Source: Apostichopus japonicus (Eukaryota > Echinodermata > Holothuroidea > Aspidochirotida > Stichopodidae). Taken from it: DNA of 64,000 bases. The stretch is from positions 11,159,001-11,223,000 of the forward strand of contig NC_092561.1 of the NCBI RefSeq assembly GCF_037975245.1, read 5' to 3'. Shown one piece after another: positions 1-10,800 of the stretch (position 1 is its first letter; the number at the start of each line of letters is the position of its first letter). The notes under the pieces are model-generated. The model made no database searches and was not told the DNA's origin. It saw only the letters and a list, made by a program, of their open reading frames with translations. The position numbers and the translations under genes are program-made.

Positions 1-1866
1 GTTTGATGTTTTTATTGCGTAAAAATCTATTCACATAGGCCTACTGTAATTTTCGCACAGATGATTGTTTGCAAAAAACCCAGGATAAATGTTGGATCAG
101 ATTTTAAAGATTTGCGCAACTGTAGTTGAAAATGAAGTTCGAACAGTCCTATGTAAATGCAGTAGTACAGTGTGGAATTTAGCGAGAGATATGCACACTC
201 TAGGTACAGTGATTTTGAAGAGTTTGGCTGTTGGAAGCGCTGCAAGGTCAGAGCATGGAGCTACTACTGAGTTGGCGAGTAGGGAAGTACAAGGGCGGAT
301 GAAGGAGGGGGCTGGGGGTATTTTTTTTAAACGGCAGGGTGGGCGGAAGGAGTCGGCCGGGCCGCCCCTGTCAAACACCGAAGCTAAGACACTGAACCAT
401 CTGCCCTATAATATTGTGTATAATTCACAAAGTATAGGCAGTGATACTACACTAGTATTAGTACAGTAGGTCATACAATAAACGTAATTGGTGCTCGATC
501 GGGACGCAAGCTTTCTTTTACAGGACGCAAACTTTTTCGAGGGCTTGCTGGGACGCAAACTTTTTTTCGCTAGTAACATTACTGAAACTGAAACACTAGA
601 CCAGTACTATGACGCACCTACAGCTTACCACGTGGTTATTGTATCGTTACGCCCTGCAGCAAAACATCATGTACCTAACTAATGTTCACAATCTTTGCTA
701 CATTCAGCATTATTAGAAAATATACACAGAATTTGATCTAGATTACATGAAATCGCTCAACATTCATGGTTTCTTAGGAGTCCCAAACAAGTTTTTTTCT
801 GAAGATAAATTACTATAGCTTTACAGGACGACCAAAATTTCAGCAGGACAACCAAAAATTGGTGAGCTGGTTGTCCTGGGGACAACCACTTCAAATTTCT
901 TAAATTTATACACCGTAAAAAAACGTAACAATATTTACATTGCAATAACTCTGCAACCTTAAGTCAGATTGTAGCCAAACTTTGTATATGGTCGTTGGTT
1001 TATAGCTGTTACTTGTAGGGCAAATTTTTTTGGGACCATCAGTGCCCCAAAAACTCCCGGGTCCACTTTTGTGCTGGGTGGGCCCAAATGTTATTTGCAC
1101 CTCAAATGCATTTTGGGACACAATCTTTGGGCCCGATTGTTTGGGGCAATTGGGGCACCACATTTTTGAGGTTCAAATTTTTTTTTGAGGGGGGGGGTGT
1201 AACCTCGTACTAGGTATGTATGTTCCTGTAAGTGAGTTCATGGTTGCTATTGTGTTGGTGCTTGTCAAAGGTCATTCCTAGTTTATGGGTGAAAAAAATT
1301 GGTGAAAAATATGGAACGCTTCACGATTTTGCGTGTCATCCTTGCGCCGCCCCAACTTTTGCGCCCAACTCCGTATGATCTTCCCTACAATTTGGAACAT
1401 TTGAAACAATTGAAACAATTGAAACAATTGGAGATGAAACATTTGAAACAATTGGAAATGAGACGTACGGAAAACAGACTACAGGAACGATACGAAGCTA
1501 ATATTTTATTTAATGTGATAATGTTTGGCAATTTGTGATTTTTAATGTAATTAACGAGTATTAAATATGGAAATAACTTTGATGAGTGATTTTTTTAACA
1601 ATTAAACCACTTCGCGGAACCAGGACTAGGCCTAGGTATACGTGACTGGCTTACGCTAAATAGTAAACATCAACGCAACTTTCAACCATTATCGGAAACG
1701 AAATACTAAAGCTCGAAATTTACCGACATTTTCCACGAAAATTCTTTGGTACCGAATGATTGAGGTTTGAAAATATTTAATTGTCTCCGAGAATGCAAAT
1801 GCTTCCTCTGTTACGAAAGAACGTTAATCATTCCAGTGGACCTGTACCGTGTACGTTACGAGCACT
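1..1866. other. Unassigned flank left of the MULE element
   Basis: No gene or mobile element is recognised here. Short ORFs occur in both strands but none shows a domain, a splice pattern or a codon bias. Around 500-560 a short motif (GGGACGCAAACTTT) recurs three times, and 820-890 contains a small inverted pair built on GGTTGTCCT. A run of G near 1180-1195 and several poly-T runs suggest decayed repeats. Confidence 0.5.
1397..1460. repeat. Short tandem repeat, TTGAAACAA unit
   Basis: The motif TTGAAACAA(T) repeats about five times with small interruptions. It is read in frame as KQLKQLKQL in a 79-codon ORF, but nothing else supports coding. Confidence 0.7.
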
Positions 1867-1876
1867 GACCTCTAAC
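1867..1876. other. Left target-site duplication of the MULE element
   Basis: GACCTCTAAC lies just outside the left inverted terminus. GACCTTCTAAC (8341-8351) lies just outside the right one. They differ by one T. Length 9-11 bp is the usual size for Mutator-like elements. Confidence 0.75.
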
Positions 1877-1943
1877 GGCTGAGGTTAGTTCCAAGGTGTT
1901 TCGACAACACAGCTAGTTGACCTGTAACGTCACTTCCGTTTCA
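1877..1943. repeat. Left terminal inverted repeat of the MULE element
   Basis: It starts GGCTGAGGTTAGTTCC and continues through AAGGTGTTTCGACAAC to CACTTCCGTTT. It is the reverse complement of 8274-8340 apart from scattered differences. Confidence 0.8.
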
Positions 1944-2204
1944 GATTCGCTGATCGTATTGTGGAGTTTTGGGATGTGTTGGGGATAGAGATGAAGATGC
2001 TAGTTACTTTTAGAGCATTTTTAAAACGAAATGCATAAAATCAAGTCAACAAATGATGGAAAACGAAACATTCAGTGTGCGGTACTAACTGTTTGCATCA
2101 CTAAGGTATGCGAAACCCTCAGATCTAGGCCCTAGGTAAAGATGGTACACGAAACACTCAGTGCGCTGTACCAGGTGTCTGAATCACTGTCTGTGATGTG
2201 GTTT

Positions 2205-3338
2205 CGAAACACCCTGCATGGAATTCCAAGTGTTTGAATCAATGTGTCCTGGTAAGTGAAACCCTCAGAATGCAATACCAAGTTTTGTTGTCGAAACACC
2301 CTGAAACTAGCCTCAACTCGCTGTGTTGTCGAAACACCTTGACACTAACCTCATTGAAACCCCTCAGAATGCAACACCAAGTTTTGTTGTCAAACACCTT
2401 CAAACTAGCCTCAACTAGCTGCGTTGTCGAAACACCTTGACACTAATCTCTTTGTTGTCGAAACACCTTGAACCTAGTCTCAACTAGCTGCGTTGTCGAG
2501 ACACCCTGAAACTAGCAGCGTTGTCGAAACACCTTGACACTAATCTCTTTGTTTTCGGAACACCCTAAAACTAGCCTAAACTAGATGCGTTGTCGAAACA
2601 CCTTGACACCAATCTCAGTGAAACCCATAGAATGCAATACCAAGTTTTTTTTTCGAAACACCTTCAAACTAGTCTCAACTAGCTGTGTTGTCGAAACACC
2701 TTGACACTAACCTCAGTGAAACCCCTCAGAATGCAACACCAAGTTTTGTTGTCAAACACCTTCAAACTAGCCTCAACTAGCTGCGTTGTCGAAACACCTT
2801 GACACTAATCTCTTTGTTGTCGGAACACCTTGAACCTAGTCTCAACTAGCTGCGTTGTCGAAACACCTTGACCAACTAGCTGCGTTGTCGAAACACCCTG
2901 AAACTAGCTGCACTGTCGAAACACCTTGACACTAATCTCTTTGTTGTCGGAACACCCTAAAACTAGCCTAAACTAGCTGCGTTGTCGAAACACCTTGACA
3001 CTAATCTCAGTGAAACCCTCAGAATGCAATACCAAGTTTTGTTGTCGAAACACCTTGAACCTAGCCTGAGCTACAGTAGCTCTGTTGTCGAAACACCTTG
3101 ACACTAACCTCAATTAAACCCTCAGAATGCGTTACCAAGTATTGTTGTCGAAACACCTTGAAACTGTCCTCAACTAGCTGTGTTGTCGAAACACCTTGAC
3201 ACTAACCTCAGTGAAACCCTCAGAATGCAATACAAAGTTTTGTTGTCGAAACACCTTGACACTAGCCTCAACTAGCTGTGTTGTCGAAACACCTTGACAC
3301 TAATCTCAGTGAAACCCTCAGAATGCAATACCAAGTCA
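2205..3338. repeat. Satellite array (~98-bp unit) inside the MULE element
   Basis: The array repeats the core GTTGTCGAAACACCTTGA many times. In the right half the phrase CCCTCAGAATGC recurs at 3016, 3119, 3217 and 3315, giving spacings of 103, 98 and 98 bp. Each unit has two related halves: GTTGTCGAAACACCTTGAAACTAG, then GTTGTCGAAACACCTTGACACTAA with a CTCAGTGAAACC tail (given here in pieces). The core and its CTAACCTCAG tail also occur in the right terminal repeat of the host transposon (8309-8340), in the same orientation. The left part of the array is less regular. Short ORFs across it are repeat artefacts. Confidence 0.85.
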
Positions 3339-3344
3339 TCATTC

Positions 3345-3975
3345 ATTCACTTCCCATGCTCCATTAATCCCCAATCTTTATTCCTCACCATGCCCCATTA
3401 ATCTACCATACGCAATTCAACTAACACACCATTCACATACTGTACCTCCATTCTTTCACCTACTAACCCCACCCACCTTTTGCCATCCACTGATCTACCA
3501 AATATACTTCTAACCATTTAGTCAGTCCAACCTTAATTACAACCTTTACTCACTCTATTGCAATTCAACACACCTAGCCTTTATTTTAGTCTGACATAAG
3601 TTTCTAAAAGAAACATGCTCAACTTTTTTCCCATAGACACCAAATAGGGCTTACCTATTAACCAAATCAAATGTTATAAAAGTCTATTATATTTCCACTC
3701 TATTCTATTGACAGTATTGTTTTTCTCTACTTCTTTCCAGACGCTTTGTGGAGGTTGATCTGACAGATATACATACAGAAGGACGGCTAACGTGTGAACA
3801 TACAGAGAGACAAATGGACCAACAGACAAATAAACAGATGAACAGTAACAGTGTTATGTCCCCTCTTCACCAACTTTGTCGGCAGAGAGATAAGTGCTTT
3901 GCATAAGGACATAACACAGGTGCATTGACCAGGAATCAAACTAGGAACCTCTTGCTGTGCGGCTTTGCTAAAAAC
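3345..3975. other. Interior spacer of the MULE element
   Basis: Pyrimidine-rich unique sequence (many ATTCA/CCATT words) without an ORF or repeat I can name. It separates the satellite from the transposase remnant. Confidence 0.4.
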
Positions 3976-3977
3976 AT

Positions 3978-4440
3978 TTAAAAGAAAAGTACTAATAACT
4001 TTGTGTAGGTTTGAGTGAACTTACTTTCCTTGCTCCAATGCAACCATGCCTGTTCCATGTGAAAGGCATATAAAAACTTCTGTGTACCCGGAAACACTGC
4101 ATGCAGTGCTTGGTATTCTTGTTCGGAATAGTCAAGCATGAAGAAGTTGGGGTTCATCAAGGTTCCATCTTTGATGATGTCAAGGGCCTCTGTTATCGCA
4201 ACAGTCGTTTCATTCTCTGTGATGAATTCAGCCACAGGACTATAACCAACCTTGGTCCTCACAAATACCAAGAACAGGCAGAGCATATTTTGTGGTCGTG
4301 TAGGTGGCATCAATGAGTACCATGTCTCCATAACGCTTTAAAAGCAGTTGTTGCTGGCTGGTCTGATGGATGAACAGGAAAGTAGTGCTTTCTCTGGTGT
4401 CATAGCTGTCATCTTCCATGTCATCCCTATCATCTGTTTC
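3978..4440 (-). pseudogene. MULE transposase fragment
   Basis: The minus strand encodes two pieces of a MULE transposase core in different frames. The upstream piece (about 4420-4300) contains IHQTSQQQLLLKRYGDM followed by LIDATYTTTKYALP, which carries the first catalytic Asp of the family. The second piece (4331-3978) starts in another frame and contains FVRTKVGYSPVAEF, then MLDYSEQEYQALHAVFPG with the second Asp, then YAFHMEQAWLHW with the conserved His/Gln region. The spacing matches MULE/FAR1-like transposases. The frame change near 4300 and the missing N- and C-terminal domains show it is broken. An ORF at 4907-5104 (minus) might be an upstream exon but has no clear motif. Confidence 0.75.
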
Positions 4441-4449
4441 TTGGACAAT

Positions 4450-6600
4450 ACCTTGTGTTTTGGGCTTTCTATGTGTAAATGAGCGATTGTAACGATAGGT
4501 GTATTCTTGTGTGGGCGTACATGTATATAGTGTAGCATTAGGCTATGGTGCGCTTGTAAGCGACGCATCGCTGTTTAATTACGTAACAGAGGTTTCAAAT
4601 GTATCGGGCGCGGTGCGCTCTTTGTGGTGCGTGCGTGCATCTGGTGTGAGTGTGTGCGTGTGGTGTGATAGAACTTTCTTGTGTATGAAAAGGTTTGGCA
4701 GAGCTTATGAATGAGGCGGTGAGTACGGATGGTTGACCGGCCAAGACTTGTGAGTGAGTGAGTACGTTTGATTCATATGTAGTGAGCTTGTGACTTGTAA
4801 GTAAATTATGCTTTATATTTTATATTTAGTTTGCTCCAGTTGAGTTGTTAATTTATTCAAGTAAACTGTTGCTCCAGTTGAGTTATTAAATTATCCAAGT
4901 AAACCGTTAATCTTTTGTTTCTGCGTTATCTTTGCAACTTCTCTCCCCTGAGTCATCATACTTTTGGGAGGGCACGCCAGTATGGAAAACCACTAAATTT
5001 ACATATGGATCCGCACATCTGAGATAGCTGTTTGTTTTGGCTTGTCTGAGCACTTGCGAAGAAAAAAAACAATCTCGGTTGTCTTCACTTTGCCATGCCT
5101 TCACTTTTTCTTCTAGATTGAGTTGGTCAAATTGTGAAAACCTGCCTATACATAGTGCCAGCTGTATGTAGTTTCTTATTGTTCTATTTGTGGGAAAATA
5201 TCACCTGTCATGTTTCAGAGGATTGGAGTCAGGACAAAGCTCATTATAGACAAAATGCTCAAGTGTCTTTCCATAATTCCTGATATAATCTTGTTCCTAA
5301 CTTCACGATGAATATAGCAAAAACTGAATTTTTTTTACAAATGTCACAATGTGACTTGATCCTATACAACACTTCTACCAGCCTAGATCAGTTTCTTGAA
5401 TATGTGGCCTGATGCTTGTTCATCTGGGCTATACAGGGCCTCTTCTCCCTTCACAATTAGATATTATGCAGCTCTACAAGTGAAGCATGATGTTGGGTCT
5501 GAAGTGGGTACCAGTGAGAATAAAATAAGGGAGGTGCCTCTGTCCATTTGAGAAAATTGTGGTTTTATTAAGCCCCTATACATAATATGGTGAAGCTTTA
5601 GTAAGCTTATTTCCAAGTAATGGTTTTTGAGGAAAACCTGGGAGAGGGAACAAGGGCTTCTCCCCCACCCATCCCCTTTGGGAAATTTGTATTTCTAGTT
5701 GTGTATTTGAAAATTTGCTCAAGGTCTGGGAAACTGTGGGACAAGACCTTATAGAGTGCACCTGCCCCAACCCCCAGATTCCTGTCAGTGGGTTTGTTTG
5801 TACCCCTTGTGTACCAGATAAAAACTTCACATTGTTAAGTATGTTATGATTCTTGCATTGTATGTGTAACAAAGAAATATAAAATAAATAAGTTTTATCT
5901 GCTTGTTAGAAGTTCCTACACTCTTTGTCCTTCCTGAAGCGGGCAATGTTTTTGATCCTTCCAAGTTTGCTGGACTGAGCTGCTGCAATTTTCTTTAGAC
6001 CTAACGTACACACTCCCCCAAGGTTTTCTTGCCAATCAAAAGCAGCTGGTAGTGAGCTTTAACAACATCAGCTCCCAGTTTTCTTGTTTAAAAAGGCGGG
6101 CACTGTCCTATGTGTTGTTGAAGAATTTTACACAATTTTTTTTACATTGTTGTATCAAGTTAACTGTAAATTAAGAGACCTTTTTGTACTGGAATTGCAC
6201 TTCGAAGTGTATGGTGAACCAAGATGAACAAAAAAAATTATATCACACATTCACAGACAAAACTCCTCTGTAAGGAATGTCAGAATATTCATTGATTGAT
6301 TTGCCAAATTGCCAAACAAAATTTCTATCATGGGATTAGCCTTTTTTTCCATAGCAATTAAGTCACATGCACAAATGATCAAATTCTTCTTGGAAACTGA
6401 GTGGCTTAATCTTATCTGTTGGTGGACTTGAACCACCTGCTGAATAAATTCTGCATCACCTGAACAGACTTTTATTATGGCCAAACAAATTACCAAGAAG
6501 AAATAAGTTACTTAGATTGACAGTTCACTGGCACCTTGAATACTGAAATTAGCTAGGTCTACCAGACTTCTGTAGACCTAACGTAGTGCCTATCTGAACG
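4450..6600. other. Interior of the MULE element without an assigned gene
   Basis: Several minus-strand ORFs of 65-98 codons lie here (4907-5104, 5576-5872, 6251-6496). They could be exons of the decayed element gene but none matches a family I recognise. GTGTG-rich sequence occurs at 4610-4690. Confidence 0.35.
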
Positions 6601-6616
6601 TATTTATTGTTATTAT

Positions 6617-6800
6617 TAGTTTAGTTTGGTAGAAAATAAGGATCAGGAGGGGCACTCAATTGCCAAGGACCCTATAGGAGAGAAAAATCTGAAGACATAA
6701 ACACTCAGACCAGATTACAATGCTTAAAGTGCTTGTCCAAAGCATTCTTAACCCATTCACACTTCTTGCAAGTACAACTTTCTCAGGCAAACCGTTGTAA
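6617..6800 (-). mobile_element. 3' fragment of a non-LTR retrotransposon (LINE)
   Basis: This stretch matches 35887-36080 over its length. Shared phrases include AGGACCCT, TATAGGAGAG, ATTACAATGCTTAA, CCAAAGCATTCTTAA and CAGGCAAACC. The longer second copy preserves a reverse-transcriptase C-terminal tail on the minus strand, so this is the end of the ORF plus the 3' UTR of the same LINE family. It is nested in the MULE element. Confidence 0.6.
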
Positions 6801-6897
6801 GTTTTCACAAAACCGTGCAAGCTTACCCACCAATTCCATTACGAGTATCCCTCCTGTCCTGACAATACACAACATACCCCGTCCAGGGGAATTCCAC

Positions 6898-7690
6898 GAG
6901 ACCGAAGGTCTGCGAGACCAAATTTCCGAGAACCGATGGTCCGTGAGACCGATGGTCTATGCAGCATGCCCCCTACTGTAAATTCTTCACTGGTGGACGT
7001 CCCTGCCCCCCCCCCCCTTAAAATCTGAAGAGGTAAGGGAAAACGGGCGATTTAATCCAGTTTAAAACACTTTTTTAACATTGTCACATTACAAAAATAT
7101 TATTTGAAATTCGAGTAGTCTAAAGAATTTTGACTCTTTACAGAAGTAGAACCGAAAACCGCAACATGTTCCCTTGTTATAGCGGATACTGTCATTATTA
7201 TCCCACTTTACTATGAAATCAGGATTAATTAGGGGTCAACTTTTAACCTCTAGCCTGTAACAGTTGACACAATTTCCTCATAATAAACCAAACGTCTAAT
7301 TTACTTCCTAAAATTTGTACACTTTGTAGCACAAACACACAGCAGGGGGGTTAGACATTTGAGAGCGGTGGCTTTTGCCCCCTGCAACCCCCTCTGGTTA
7401 CGCCACTGGTGGAGGCCTAGTATCAATGCAAGCCGCCCCAGCCCCCTTGCGCAACTCACTGGTATCCATTATGAAAAGAAATGGTTGTAAATTCTTTTAA
7501 ATTATGCGCTTTATCAAGGTAATATTACCGGTAGTAAGATTTGTCTTACCAAGTGATATTATAGGCCTAGTAGTTTAGGTCTCGCGGGGCATAGTATTTA
7601 GTAATAGTTTCGGTCTTGCGGACCTCGGTCTCGAAGATCTTCGGTGTTGCGGACCTTTTTACTTTCGGTCTCGCGGACCTCGCAGATCCT
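6898..7690. repeat. Inverted iteron block, GGTCTCGCGGACC motif
   Basis: At 6898-6960 the motif GACCGAAGGTCTGCGAGACC and variants occur four times. At 7578-7690 the opposite orientation (GGTCTCGCGG, CGGTCTTGCGGACCTCGG) occurs five times. The two clusters face each other about 620 bp apart, so they may be subterminal repeats of a small nested element. No target duplication was found. Confidence 0.5.
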
Positions 7691-8273
7691 CAAGAAGAAC
7701 AGTAAATTCAGCAAAAATTTTACAAATACTTCTAGCATTGGTAAAGACAATCTTCAGCTTACCCCTGTAGTGTAAGTGTAACTAGGCCTAGGCCTAGGTG
7801 TACCTTACTCCTTAGCATGCCTCCTGATATTATTAGAAATGACTTTCCTTCCTTTCAAAACACCTATAAGCACCTCCACTAGAAATATAATCCTTATCAA
7901 AATTTATGCCTGCCCCCATCGACCCCCAATTTCGTTTAAACATAGCTGTTCAACAGAGTAATTCACCAACCATTACTAGGCTAACGGTTATGCCGTTAGG
8001 CCTACAGTACCTTAGGCTACGTCTTGGGGCCTAAGCTGTGGCAGCTACAACCTGCAACAAAGCCTGGCTCATATAATTTTCTCAAACGTTAAAAGTTCAA
8101 GTCAAGAGCATACATTTAGGTCTAATCTTTACGTCCAGGCTTCAAACCCATGCTGCCCAGTTGCCGTCATCTTCAGGTTAATCTTCAGCCTGAGTAGCCG
8201 TCATCAACAACTTGGACAAGTAATTTACACTTTCCATTTCGCGCCATTGCCATAGCAATACTAGAGAGGGCTC

Positions 8274-8340
8274 TTGAAAACGGAAGTACGTCACAGGTCA
8301 ACTTCTCTGTTGTCGAAACACCTTGGAACTAACCTCAGCC
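8274..8340. repeat. Right terminal inverted repeat of the MULE element
   Basis: Reverse complement of 1877-1943, ending ...AACTAACCTCAGCC at 8340. It is followed by the 11-bp target duplication at 8341-8351. Confidence 0.8.
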
Positions 8341-8351
8341 GACCTTCTAAC

Positions 8352-8561
8352 AGCCTTTACTAGGAGGTAATATGCTACTACTATGAATGTCATACAACCT
8401 AGGTCCACATTATACGTACATAATATTCCCTTTTCGTAACTTAGGGCATATGCCTACAGTTTTATTATCTTTTTTTTTCAAGTTTGCGGGCAGTAAAAAT
8501 GATTACAGTGATACCATATACTTCATTATTCTTCCTCCTCTATCATTCCCGTGACTCATTT
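8352..8561. other. Gap between the MULE and Ty3/gypsy elements
   Basis: About 210 bp of unassigned sequence. With the nested elements removed, it would adjoin 37203 and the region upstream of the 13-exon gene. Confidence 0.5.
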
Positions 8562-8566
8562 CGTGG

Positions 8567-8634
8567 TATCGAGTATGTAATCAAGACACGAAGACGTTCT
8601 TAAGATAACTGCACGTGTATTGCCTCTGGGTCTC
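8567..8634 (-). repeat. 3' LTR, outer part (68 bp)
   Basis: Identical to 32125-32192 of the 5' LTR and then stops after GGGTCTC, where the 19.3-kb element begins. The rest of this LTR resumes at 27944. Confidence 0.9.
8628..8634. other. Left 7-bp target duplication of the 19.3-kb element
   Basis: GGGTCTC occurs here and at 27937-27943. The uninterrupted LTR (32186-32192) contains it once, so it is a true target duplication. Confidence 0.85.
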
Positions 8635-8839
8635 CACCCAGTCCTCACGTGACAGTATTTCTCAAGAAGACCGTTTTGCACACAGTTTAGTATCTCGAGA
8701 AATGTTATCATGTATGATACTACCCAATGGATGACGTATCTTGTAGACATGGGAAACCCCGCGAACTTTTGAGGTATTACTCGTACGGCGGTACGGAGGT
8801 TGTACACAAACCATATCGTGTGTAAACAACCAGGTAAGC

Positions 8840-10800
8840 AACAGGTCTGATATTTTGGCCATGATAAAATTTGAATTTATAGAGCTTTTCAATATAGTTC
8901 CATCACTTTTATTGAAAAGTAATAACTAAGGTAGAATTCATTTAGGAAACTGAAGAGCAAAGTACGTCAATGTAAAAAGAAAGTAATTACTATAATAAGT
9001 AATACTAGGCTAGTTTAACTAAGTTAAGGCCTGGGCCATAGGCCTACATTACATTTACAGCCCAGCCTATATGCCGGCTATGTGAGCTACTTCTATTATT
9101 TAAGTAGATACTAAGCCTGCGAATAATAGTTTAAAGACCCAAGGATAGCAGAGGACCCCAAATTACGTAGCTTATTTGAAACCCTATCCGTGTTAGATCA
9201 TGAAGGAACATCGGGTAATTCATGCCTTCTGTTTTCGATAAGTGTTCAACAGATGTCAGTATAGGGCCTAGCATAACTTCATAACGTAAATTGTACTTCA
9301 GCCATATATAGGCTATCTATTCTGACTGTAATGACCAATTTTAGTCTGTGCTATTATTACTGCTATAGCAGCATTATATCCCAATTATAGGTCATGCACT
9401 AGCCTTACTGGCAAAGTGCAACAGCTATAGCATGGCGAGAATAAGTCCATTAACCATAGGTTGCATTTTTCAGCTCTCTTGACCTCAACTTACTGAAACT
9501 TTATGTCTTCTGCAAACAGACTGGTTAGTTTGGAAGAGTTGATTTGTTCACACCTTGCCATGTCTGCCTTAATCTGATAGTGATTTGGCTACTAGCTGTG
9601 TGAAGAGTTGCATAATAGATGAATATAGGCAGCTCAACTAAGGTGCGAAAAGATGGGACTGATCACTCAGCTAACCAACTGGAAAAAACCTGCCATTCAG
9701 TACAAACGGCGGGTTTTTGGATGCAACCTATAGCTAATGGATACTTTCGTGGCATGGGCCTTTAGAGCCATATGACTCAACCCAAGTCTTTTAAATACTC
9801 TAGGCCTAGAGGTCCTATAGAGTAAGACTAGGAATAGGCATGGACGAGGCACATGCATATGGATTGGGCACTGATCTTCATAAACTTTGATGCAAGCTCA
9901 TAGATGTTCAGGAAGTGGAACCCCTCTGGTTGGAGTGTCTTCTCACAACCAGGAAAGTGGCTCGGGCCTACTGTAGACAGATTGTGGCATAGTATCGTCC
10001 CTGATTGTTAAATTAATACGAACTTGTGCAACATTTACATTGCTCAAACCAATAAAAGAGCTGGTGAAGCTGAAGGAAAAGATTGGACTGTATTTTGATT
10101 ATTTTCAGGTTTTACATCATTCAATTTGAAAAGAAAAAAAAAGCCAGAACCTATGTTGACATTTAATGAACATGTGATGCCAGTATGTTCTAAGACTATG
10201 CCATCTGTATATATTGTAGCCCAAATTGGCCAGTTTTCTTTAGCTAGGTCTGCATTAAGTAATAGACCTCTTCTTAAACTATAGTTCCAGTTGTGCAGTA
10301 CAGCTGGTCTGTTCCAGCCTGATGGATTTGTGAGCAGAAACAGAATTTGAAGCACTGCAGTCATCTTCTTGTCCAATCACTATTCATCATTATATTTCTG
10401 AATGCATTGCATGACTACCTCAACTATTGTGTCCTGTTTATTTTGTGTATCAAATCAATGACAGTTAATCATACTTAAGCTCTGTGTATATCTTAGAAAT
10501 AAAATGACCCCAAAATATTTTTTCTTCTGTTCCAACAAAACAAACAGTTACATCAAAGGAAGCTTATGGTATCCTAGGCTTACACGCTATATAAGATTTC
10601 AGTGTTTCCAAAACATATTAACATTGTGAGTACTGAAAAAGTAGAAAGAAAGGAATATTGATTTTAAACAAATGTCATTATTGATGGGTAAAATCAGAGA
10701 GCTTTAATTTTGTTGACATTACAGAATCAATTGTGAAATATTTCAACCACAAAATTGTGAAGTACAGTCATTTTATCAAGTTCTTTAAACTTATTGAACA
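8840..10800. other. Left interior of the 19.3-kb element
   Basis: No ORF with a recognisable domain. A splice-donor-like CAG|GTAAGC at 8830-8836 close to the left TIR could end a first non-coding exon of the plus-strand gene. A segment at 9129-9199 is repeated at 18857-18923. Confidence 0.35.
9129..9199 (+). repeat. Direct repeat, copy 1 (about 70 bp)
   Basis: Shares TTTAAAGACCCAAGGAT, GTAGCTTA and GAAACCCTATCCGTGTTAGA with 18857-18923 in the same orientation, 9.7 kb away. Both copies lie within the 19.3-kb element. Confidence 0.6.

Larger units (their letters stand above)
1877..8340 (-). mobile_element. MULE (Mutator-like) DNA transposon, 6.46 kb, degenerate
   Basis: Both ends carry the same inverted sequence beginning GGCTGAGGTTAGTTCC. 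It extends about 67 bp (1877-1943 and 8274-8340) with roughly eight differences. A 10/11-bp direct repeat flanks it. The only recognisable coding remnant is a MULE-type transposase on the minus strand (3978-4440), which agrees with the target-duplication length. The interior also holds a 1.1-kb satellite (2205-3338), a LINE 3' fragment (6617-6800) and a block of inverted iterons (6898-7690), so the element is old or has gathered insertions. No intact transposase ORF remains, so it is non-autonomous. Assignment to MULE is firm from three independent lines; the subfamily is unknown. Confidence 0.8.

Noticed and set aside
89-469. 126-codon ORF at the left edge
   Set aside because: Overlapping ORFs exist on both strands, low-complexity GGG/TTT runs occur, and no domain is seen.
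2198-2440. 80-codon ORF in the satellite
   Set aside because: It is simply the 98-bp repeat read in one frame.
2205-3338. CRISPR-like array
   Set aside because: The units are contiguous and related without unique spacers, and the genome is eukaryotic.
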